Assembly (NCBI GenBank): GCA_035041965.1
Contig: JAPYMA010000926.1
Span: forward strand, 1-64,000
From: Anisakis pegreffii
Taxonomy: Eukaryota > Nematoda > Chromadorea > Rhabditida > Anisakidae
Direction: 5' to 3'
DNA: 64,000 nucleotides
The notes beneath the pieces are model-generated. The model ran no database searches. It was given only the letters and a program-made list of their open reading frames with translations, and was not told the DNA's origin. Made by a program: the position numbers and the translations under genes. Positions 55,319 to 64,000 of this stretch are shown here, piece by piece. The stretch's first letter is position 1; each line of letters starts with the position of its first letter.

Positions 55319-57858
55319 ATGGCTTCGAAAACGGCGTCGTTGTATGGTGTGCTCGTTTTGGTGCTTTGCATTGTTCATATTCAATGTAAATCTGATGATG
55401 CACCAACATTTCAATCGTTCTCAAGCGATTCATCCCTTACCAAAGAGGTAATTGGTTTGCTTCATTCTTATCACTTTTACCGAATTGATAGTATTATCAA
55501 AAAATATTCTAATATTTTTGCATCCACAAAAATTTCGAAACCGAATGATTTATCATTCTTCAGATTTGTTTGTTCAGATAATAATTATATATTCAATTCA
55601 AGGATAAAACAGCGCTGCAAAAAGTTGGTGATATAGCGAGCAGTGTATTGCAACGTCTCGGTCTAGCGACTGATGGAACGAATCGGAGATATAAACCGTT
55701 ACCGTCGACGGAATATCAGTCCGATGAACTTAATTCTGTCATCAATGAAGCAAACCAAAATAGAGTCGACCTTCAAGGCATAGCCAGTGGGCAAATTCCT
55801 GGATTAGCACCAATCCCGGTACCAGGATTCCCTGGTCCTCAGGATGTGCCAACCATTCCTGGAGTAAATACAATACCTGGCCTCAGCAACTTTAACTATT
55901 TGGTAAGCAATGCGGATATTATGCGGATCCATCAGTCAAGAGGTCAAATTTTGAGATGACAGCAGATAGAGAAAATATTTTAAGTGCAACCAAAGATTTC
56001 TCATTACAATGGCTTTATTGTATCGGAGTATTACGTGGGATTGTTTGTCTTTATTTTTTGAAACGAAAAGACATTTGTCACAGAATGAATGTTCCTCGCA
56101 GCAGTTATGAATATGAACTGATGCAGTTACTCCATTTAGTGCGACAATAGAGAGCTTTCTATTCTTTGATCAATGCAAAGATCACATAACACTCAAATAC
56201 GAACACTTCAAATCACAGATGATGTGTATCTCCAGCGTAACTTTATAGGTTGGTCAGTTGATACCACAAATGATACCACCAACCAATACACTGTTCGGTT
56301 CATCAATCAGTAGACTCCTTCCGAAAGATTCTGCAAAAAATCTGGCAAAAGATGTCTTCCGTGCAGTACATCCCGCTGCCGAAAACGTTGATGTTGCTCG
56401 TATGATGGGCCGATGGTTCCAGGTGAAAGCAATATTTGATTCTGACCGTTTTGATCAGAAAGTCAACTGAACTTTTCTCCAAAAGAAGTTGTGATTTATC
56501 GCCTACACATAATATTGTTACAGGTAATCAACAGTCCACATGTGATCCGCGAAGCATGTACCGTATCGCATTGTAGGTTTCCTTCATATTTGTATTTTAT
56601 AAATAAATAATCTCATTACATGGCTTGATGAATAATCATGGTTATATGTATAAACAGAACAATCATGAAAAAAAAGGAGTTGATTGGGCCTTCCTGTATT
56701 TTACCTGTTCAGACTTGATCTTAAAGCATTCGAAATCAGCCACAGTAAGTACTCAGCATGATTGCAAATGTTTAAAACACTTAAGCCACAAACAAAAGTC
56801 AATTATAAAAATGTCGTCTGCGTTAAGTATGTTATGAGCCATGGTCCTACACGAATTACTATGCGTACACAATAGGAATAAGAAAAGATATGCACAATTA
56901 CAAGTGACGATTGCAGTTGGTGCACTCACGAATCATACGTATAGTGCAACGTTCACGATTCTGAAGTTTTACCGTGAAGGCAACGCTAATGGTCCACCTC
57001 GCTACTCACTTGGTTACGGCTTCAAATCTGGTGATACTGGTCAATTCATGTTACACAGCAGTAACTCACCAGACTCAGAGCCTTGTATGTGAATTTGCTA
57101 TGATCAGACAATCATTTCAATCAACGTTTCATAAATGTTCTCAAAGTTAGCACTCCGCAGTGGCTGAGCGGTATTACTGCAAAATGGATGGATTACTTTC
57201 AGTTTGGGTGATCAAGAAAGGACCTCTCAACGAATATAATCAGTATGATTATGCAATCGTCTCGAACTGGGTTCGATTCCCAGTATTCGTGATTGCTCGT
57301 GATCCAGAAAGATTCCAGAAAGAACACATGCGTGACGTTTTACAATTCCTTGAAGATAATAGTGAGTATTATTTGATTTGTTCGACGGTGCGAATTCATG
57401 AGCACATGTGTATTACATAATTTATATTAGCTTCATCAGAATTACCACAGAAACTCTGTTCACGTTCCTGAAATCAGACGTTCGTTTTTTTTTTGGAAGT
57501 TAAAAAATAATTTTCGAACTCTTCTCATGATGACTGAATTGCTCTAGCTGTTTGAACATATCTCTTGAATATTGTCGTTCCTTTCACCATTGGATATTCA
57601 AACAATGTAACAGGTAAACTCCATTGTTTCTAGCGAATGAAAAATCGTCAACGGGCAAAAATCAATTGACATTATGCATAATTTGATGGAGCCTCTTGAA
57701 GTTGGTGACAAATTTGCAAATTTCATGAAGAGATAAGTAACAAATGAATTCAAATTTCAGACTACATAAACGTAATGACGAAAGCGTTCAATATGATCTC
57801 GCCAGTTGATTACAGCCAATGTCAATACACACCTACATTCTCTGGAGCAGGTAAATAG
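55319..57858 (+). CDS. Secreted lipocalin-domain protein, gene 4
   Basis: Eight exons: 55319-55447, 55603-55902, 56249-56422, 56524-56572, 56713-56744, 56883-57084, 57203-57361, 57761-57858. Phases agree and give 380 aa (391 if an in-frame ATG at 55286 is used; 55319 gives the better signal peptide, MASKTASLYGVLVLVLCIVH). The extension (about residues 24-200) carries repeated PG motifs such as IPGLAPIPVPGFPGPQ and TIPGVNTIPGL. The domain has MMGRWFQ (G-x-W), EACTVSH, ATFTILKFYREG, YDYAIVSNW, VFVIARDP and SQCQYTP near the end. It is closest to gene 1 in the domain (KIYREG/KFYREG, AIVSNWV, NM...P..Y). Exon 5 is only 32 bp. The acceptor of exon 6 was chosen by phase. Confidence 0.77.
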
Positions 57859-60800
57859 GAATAGACGCTAATAACGGTGAACTATGACAACGTTGTATAT
57901 GAGGGTGATCGTACTTCTTTCGAATTTCTTTGATCTCACCTGCACAAGATGTCTCTTAGGTTGAAAGCAATTTTTGTGAAAGTTTTACTAAGAAAAACGA
58001 TTTCGAAGACTGACCTGTTTTTCAGTAAAGTGACATAATTTACTACTTTGGAATTTCGAAATTTACTTAGTTTAACTCCCAAAAACATTTTCTTTCATTT
58101 CGGTGAGACCTCTGCAAATTTCGTCCGAAGAAAATTAGTTCAGAACGTCACTCCATCTAAGCTTCGCGCTTCGGCGCCTTAGGCAGGAAATAAGTGGATA
58201 TTGATCTTCAACCTTGCTTTCTATAAGCTCCTCTCAATCGGGAAAAATTACTTTGAAAGTTGAGATCAAGAAAATGTCAATATCCGAAAATTGTTCATTA
58301 ATGCACCTTAGGCGAAAACAAAGCGATGCCACCACTTTTCAGCCTATCATTCTTGAGTGAAATTTTTGCACAAAACGTCTTCATCTCAAAAGGCACCTTT
58401 TTGAGAGGTGATACTGAGATTTCTCGAAAATGAATTTACATTCAGATTTGGACCACCCTGTTTTGTACCCTGTTCTAATGTGATAATGCTATCATCATGA
58501 TGCTTCTGTTTATAGATGCGTTGAAGTAATGTAAATTGCTTCATTAATAAATTGTTTAAGCTGATCGTGAATATAAATATATGACATGATCGTGTGATAA
58601 AATATGCATTCGAAACAATAAAACAATTAATTTAAAAATCCTGAAACGCACACAATCCACCAACAACAAGTATACAGTGTGCGCATACAGAACCGAAACT
58701 GTTACGTATACAAAACGAATGCAAATAACAAAGGAAGTAATTCAATGAAACCAACAAGGAACCAACCAACCAGGATTAACGTTACTCATTATATCAGTGA
58801 AACAGCAGTTTTGAATGATAACGATCAAAAATTGCTTAAATAAACGACATATCCATTCAACGCAATTAACCGATCGATTGAATAATGCGTCTTACAACCA
58901 ATGAAACCATACTTAACTATAAAACCCTTTAAATAGACACTTCTATAAGTTCTACAAAACTTATAACTCTACTCAGATCAAGCATTCATTAACATTGAGC
59001 GTTACAAAACGATATTCATTAGTGATTATTGAACATCGAACGTCACCACGATGATCACTTCAACAGTCCTCAATCACTGGATAAAACAAGCAAAACTTCA
59101 AACATTTTAACAAAATAAATTAAACAGTGAATTGCGATAAAATAATTCTTCTCAGTATCCATTCGAACAAAAACAGATTACCGGAAGGTAAAACGATAAA
59201 TGGGAACAATCAAGCAAGAACTGAAACATTAAAACGAAAACCAACAATCATATAAACCAAATTTACAGAAATTCACAAATACACATATCGGCCAAGTTTA
59301 TGCATGCCATGAAATGGTTTTGAAATGCACCGTTTTGAGACCATCTTTTTGCAATCACAATCGCTCTCGTTACGCCTATCTACTAAACTTTTCATTGTTC
59401 TGCCACCAGATCGCTGAAAAACTGAAAATGACCACATTTGAAGTGCCTTCACAGAGATTATCGTATTATTGGGCGCACTGGAAGGCAGCGCTAGAGAAAG
59501 TCTGGTGGCGGATTACAGGGTCTTGAATTCAATATAAGTCTTTTCTGGACCCATTCGTTGAATTTTAGGGTGCAGGCCAACGTATGTTCAAACAAAGAAT
59601 ATATGCAGCAAATATGACCAATAAGTACAAAAATAATGATTGAACGCTACATGCTAACAAGCAACAATTTATAGACAATTTATTGACGAAGACTCATTCA
59701 CCTTTATCATATCGACAATATTACTTGTGGCAATCATTTCGACTTGATCTCATTACGTATCGAAACATAACTGATAAACACACTATGTAAATTTTTGTTG
59801 GCTAAACGATCACATCGATTCTGGACCAACTTTCTGCGCTGATTTCTCTCTGTGTTAGTATTCGTTGATGAGAACAACATTTATTATTCACATATACTCT
59901 CGCAGTGTTGTGAAAAGTGAGAATGAACAAACATACAGAAGAACAGATATCACATTTGGGATCAGTACAGGAAGTTGATCCAAAATCCATGAAAAAGTCA
60001 ATTCAACCAAGAAAAATGCCAACACTGCTGATAAATGACAGACTTATCTGATACCATAACAAAGAAATGAAGATCTAAACCAATCAAAAGAATTAGCCAA
60101 CAAGAACTTATGCAAACGGTGTCCTCACCGAATAAATAAACACAATTGCAATAAGTATTCAGAAAATGATAAGTGCAGGTTAACAAACACGATTACTGGG
60201 CATCAAGATCAGACATGTAATCATCAGACTATTTCGTAATGCACCACCATCACAGGCACTACTTGATGAATATTATGAAATGGATTTTTGTTGACCGATA
60301 AGAATAATAAGTCAAAATGCATCACATATGCCATATGACTACCGTCGTTTCGTAATCACAAATAAATTATTACTTCGTAAAACAAAATAGCTTCAATGTT
60401 GTTCTTTAAGAGTCAACATTTCGTATCGACCTAATATGCAATGAGTTGTATCGAGACGCAAATGCGTATATGGTGTTTCGGATCACATTCACACGGTTTC
60501 TAAAAGTATCCCTCAAAATAGGAAGAGGGAGCGTGCATGGTTGGCAATAAAACTCAATTCTCCAACGAAGAGAGGGAAGACGATAATTTCTGCGATCATT
60601 GTATGATGGCAAACGTTTAGCAAACAACTACTAATAATGCATCGATACAGAATTAAACTAAACTAAATTGAATCAAATTCATCACAAATCTCTTCTTCTC
60701 AAATTTGATCTACGACAAATAATGATTAATGAAGCGAATTTAGTATCAATAATTTAAATCATTTAGAGCGATATTAACCATCACTTGAAAGCGTACCCAA

Positions 60801-61014
60801 ACGGAACCAATTATTGGAGGTCATATGAAAAATGATAGCATGTTCATATCAGATGGATATAAGAAAAAATGAAGGGATGAATATTAACTGTAAAAAATAA
60901 GTTGGTTAAAACGATAGATCATGAATGTCAGAATCATGGAATTATGATTAGATGAGATAATATTACAGCGGTTGTGAGATAAAATTAATAGTGATACTCA
61001 ACTGCACAAACTTC
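57859..61014. other. Intergenic, AT-rich
   Basis: The region between lipocalin-like gene 4 and the 3' end of the PWWP2-like gene. An AATAAA occurs at about 58546. 58130-58450 has slightly higher GC and words such as TTCGGCGCCTTAGGC and CACCTTAGGCG, possibly a decayed repeat. A 70-codon frame at 59314-59526 and small minus frames at 59.8-60.6 kb are unsupported. Confidence 0.5.
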
Positions 61015-63895
61015 TTAATCATCATCGCACGCGATAATCAAACGATCTTCGTCGTCAGAAATATTCGATTCTTGCTCCAATCCAAGCATTACTGCAGCTT
61101 CGTGATTTGTTTTTGGAGGAGGATTAACAGTTGATGATGATAAGTGCTTTTCACTGATTCTTTTTTGTTTCACCCCATTATTTTCCTTAACTGCTTCAGT
61201 AATCTCTTCTAACCTAGCCGATTCACGTTCGTTGTTCTTCTTTACGACTCTCCTGCAAATTATGATAACTGATCGTCTCTTCAGCTTGGACTCAACAAAT
61301 TGCGTATTTAGTATATTCATTTTGAAGTCAACTTCACCAATGGAATATCGACTTCAATTTACGCAACATTTTTAAAATTCCTCTCATGTGTTAGCCGTGG
61401 GTTGAAATTCGAAATGCAAATATAAGTCGTAATTAACAAAACAACTGAAACATGAGTCAGATGTCGTAATAAACAACTCAAATAGAAATTCATGACCACT
61501 TCATTTCCTAGAGTCACTGTCACTGTTTATCAGCGAATGTCTTTCAGCTATTATTTCGAAGAAGTCTTCTTCAATTCAACAGAAATGATCATTCAAAATT
61601 AAGTGAATATGCTTGACAAACTTTCCACAGTACGAAGATTTTTCAAGTATAAATATGAATGAAAGACCTTCTCTTATGTGATGCATGAACATTGGCTGAT
61701 CGCCTCTTGCGTTTGGTGATAATATTGACTTGCTCAGAAGGATCGAATCCATGTGTTGAAATAAGAACTTTATGGACTTGCTGAGATAATTTCTGCTCAA
61801 AATAGCCTCTTCGTGGTAAGCATTCCGAAATGCCGAGTGCAACTGCCTTATGATACGTTGTTTCAGCACGCTTTGGATTGAATCTACAAATTCAACTTCA
61901 TGATTCATTCAAAGCTCTGAGAATACATTCCAACATTTAGGAAACGTTCTCATTTAGACTGCATCATTTCTTGGAGAACAAAACTGAAAATCCTTTCGAG
62001 ACTACGGCAGGAAAGATCAGTTAATTCCTCCTCAAGTAACCACTTAAAAAAGTTCCTCTCTCTTTTTCACTGAAGAGAACAATTTTCACTGATATTGTCC
62101 ATTGTTTTCATACCATACTTTTCACTGTAACTTTCGATTGAAGCCAAAGTTATGGCCACATACACTAGTGAACATCTCAGAAATGAATGAATAAAATAAG
62201 ACGCATTGACGGAATACGAAGTAAAAAATGCGAACCTGTTGGCATAGCAATCGACAAACGGTTCAATACGATTGAAATCAATGAAAGGAGAATACGTGGC
62301 AGCACCAAACCAAAGAATCGATGCACCCAACTTATGAGCAGAACGTGCAAACGAATTCACACGTCCAGGCCAATACGCATCCGTGCCGTTCTTTGCCCAA
62401 ACCACATCACCGCATTTCAGGCCATACAAGTTCTGGTCACTTCCTTCTACGTCACTCTCATCCATCACATCGTCCTTCGTAAACTTTTGTTCAGATGATG
62501 CAGCCGATGATCTACTCCATCTTCGCACGTGTTTCGTTACCTTCGCAGACTCCTGTAAATTGCGTTTTGTAGTCCCTAATTGATCAAACAATTTAATATA
62601 TGCTTATCAATAGTCAACCAGTTGTTTTATTACATTCCATTCGTCATCACCACCTAAATATTTGCAAACCAATTGTCACCTAATCTAAATGAATAGTATT
62701 GATACTTTAAAATTTCCAACTTGAAACTAGTTGAACGTTTATCCCAAAAACGAAAGCGCACAGAACAAAGTCTTGAGAATAAAAATGAATAATACGCAGA
62801 AAAACAAAGTAACTTTTCGGAACAAACAAATGAAAATTTGATCTGCAGAAAGCAGGAACATTCATCGATCGATACCCTATCCGTAATGCTAACTTTAAAA
62901 GCTGATCATTATGGATCATTTCTTAATCCATTGATCAAAAGGAAATCTAACATAGCAGTATTCGTATATTGACTGCTCACCAACAAAACTGGTAAAAATG
63001 AAGGTGATTACATACAAAAGAAAAGCGTTGCTTTTAGATCCTTCGAAAAACGACTCACATTTGAATGTCTGGATGTATTAGCTGCATTAACAATATCGGA
63101 TGATGCTGTAGAGGGAGAATCGGGCTGCTGAATATCGGGTGAATGAATAACGGATCGGTTTGATGAAGAGGATGGAGGGTGAAGAGGTGATGCGGAATGT
63201 TTCGTGGTTTTAACAGGTTTAAGAATAAGCTTAATCGGAGGATATGAACGAGGATTAACAATAATAGGTGTTCTTTTGATGTCTTCATTTGAGATCGATG
63301 TGATTACAATGGTCGGTGAGTTGGGTTCATCCTTTACATTTATAAACTGATTATTTGATGATACCAATGAAGATGTGTCATCCTTGTTTGAACATGAACT
63401 GTTACTGTGGTTAACACTATTAAAACTATTGTTGGTTGGCGGTAGCTCAGTTGAATTAACATCAGCTTGCATTACATACATGCAAAAGGGATCAGTCAAA
63501 TCATCACCAGCCCTGGATGTCCTCCGTGACGACGACGTACTTGATGACGACGCTGTCAAGTTTTTCTTCTCATAATTTGTTTTATACTTAGTTCCCGATA
63601 CGTTTATATCACCATTCACTTCTTTCGAACTAATTACTGAGTCAAGCGCTTTATTAAGATTATCTTTGAATGACTTCAAGCTTGTTCCAATATGGGACGG
63701 TGATGGAGGATAGAAGGATTCAGAACGGCGATTCGGTTCCTCTTGAGGAACAGCCACTGTTGCAGTTACAGGTGCACATCCACCACTATGCAATAATAAC
63801 GAATCCATCACATCTTTTTGCGCTGCATCATCACTGCTTAAACAAAGCATATTTTTGACGGTTACAATTTTAATTCCATTGCAATAATCTATCAA
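61015..63895 (-). CDS. PWWP-domain protein, PWWP2A/B-like (5' end partial)
   Basis: Minus-strand exons 63016-63895 (5' limit uncertain), 62236-62575, 61668-61883 and 61015-61252 join in phase to give at least 557 aa. The first about 290 residues are Ser/Asn/Pro-rich and disordered, with short motifs such as PPIKLILKP. The PWWP domain follows: GDVVWAKNGTDAYWPGRV, then ASILWFGAATYSPF and RIEPFVD. Then comes RFNPKRAETTYHKAVA, which matches the post-PWWP segment of vertebrate PWWP2A/B (H2A.Z and NuRD-associated chromatin proteins); this match decides the family call. The tail contains KRKRR and an acidic end with DDEDR and DDD. The family signature P-W-W-P reads A-Y-W-P here. The ATG at 63850 could be a start, but an acceptor-like TTTGATAG near 63888 suggests further 5' exons beyond the window. 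A generic PWWP protein remains possible. Confidence 0.65.
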
Positions 63896-64000
63896 ACGTT
63901 TACAAAAAAGATTATCGCTGCACCTCGTGTTTCAAGTGAACAGAAAAAAAAGAAAAATCAACGAATAAAGGCAAAGAAGAAAATATAGCAGTCAATGTAC

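Noticed and set aside
57160..57282. tRNA-like A box (GTGGCTGAGCGGT) and B box (GGTTCGATTCCC) near lipocalin gene 4 exon 7
   Set aside because: The B box is inside conserved coding sequence (NWVRFPV), the boxes are about 115 bp apart, and no acceptor or anticodon stem can be drawn.
62187..62498. 103-codon plus-strand ORF
   Set aside because: It is antisense to the PWWP exon, which has clear family similarity on the minus strand.

Overview
The window is nuclear DNA of an animal, most likely a nematode. The genes are split by many short to medium GT-AG introns. The proteins are animal orthologues (USP7/HAUSP, NOC2L, citrin/aralar, a PWWP2-like protein). An interstitial array of in-phase GCCTAA units, the complement of the nematode telomere hexamer TTAGGC, sits at 7968-8039. 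Species and clade cannot be fixed from sequence alone. All exon borders were read by eye from splice signals, reading phase and family similarity, and may be off by a base or two.

Layout. 1-9.2 kb is a repeat-rich, gene-poor block. It holds a duplicated unit, one copy of which carries a candidate 0.43 kb inverted-repeat element; a pair of dispersed repeats; a solo LTR of 1207 bp with a 4-bp target duplication (4843-6049); a diverged tandem repeat; and the telomere-like array between 63-bp inverted arms. 9.2-13.4 kb (minus) is a complete mitochondrial aspartate/glutamate carrier gene (13 exons, 690 aa). 15.2-19.6 kb (minus) is a complete NOC2-like ribosome-biogenesis gene (16 exons, 756 aa). 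19.8-20.2 kb holds two tandem units with compensatory hairpins. 21.4-31.6 kb (plus) is the USP7 deubiquitinase (about 24 exons). 31.6-38.4 kb is intergenic, with a TAA microsatellite and a broken Mutator-like (MULE) transposase on the minus strand.

38.4-57.9 kb (plus) is the accessory heart of the window: four consecutive, same-strand genes for secreted proteins with a C-terminal lipocalin-like domain (555, 274, 532 and 380 aa). They share a G-x-W motif, an ARDP/VRDP strand motif, a probable conserved disulphide and several intron positions. Their N-terminal extensions differ greatly and carry IPG/Pro-rich or polar low-complexity sequence. This looks like a local tandem expansion. 57.9-61 kb is AT-rich intergenic sequence. 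61.0-63.9 kb (minus) is the 3' part of a PWWP2A/B-like chromatin gene whose 5' end probably lies beyond the window.

The three housekeeping genes and the PWWP gene are functionally unrelated neighbours. Only the lipocalin array forms a functional cluster. The least explained signals are the lipocalin array with its variable extensions, the telomere-repeat hairpin, the 849-1274 candidate element, and the covarying hairpins at 19.9-20.1 kb.
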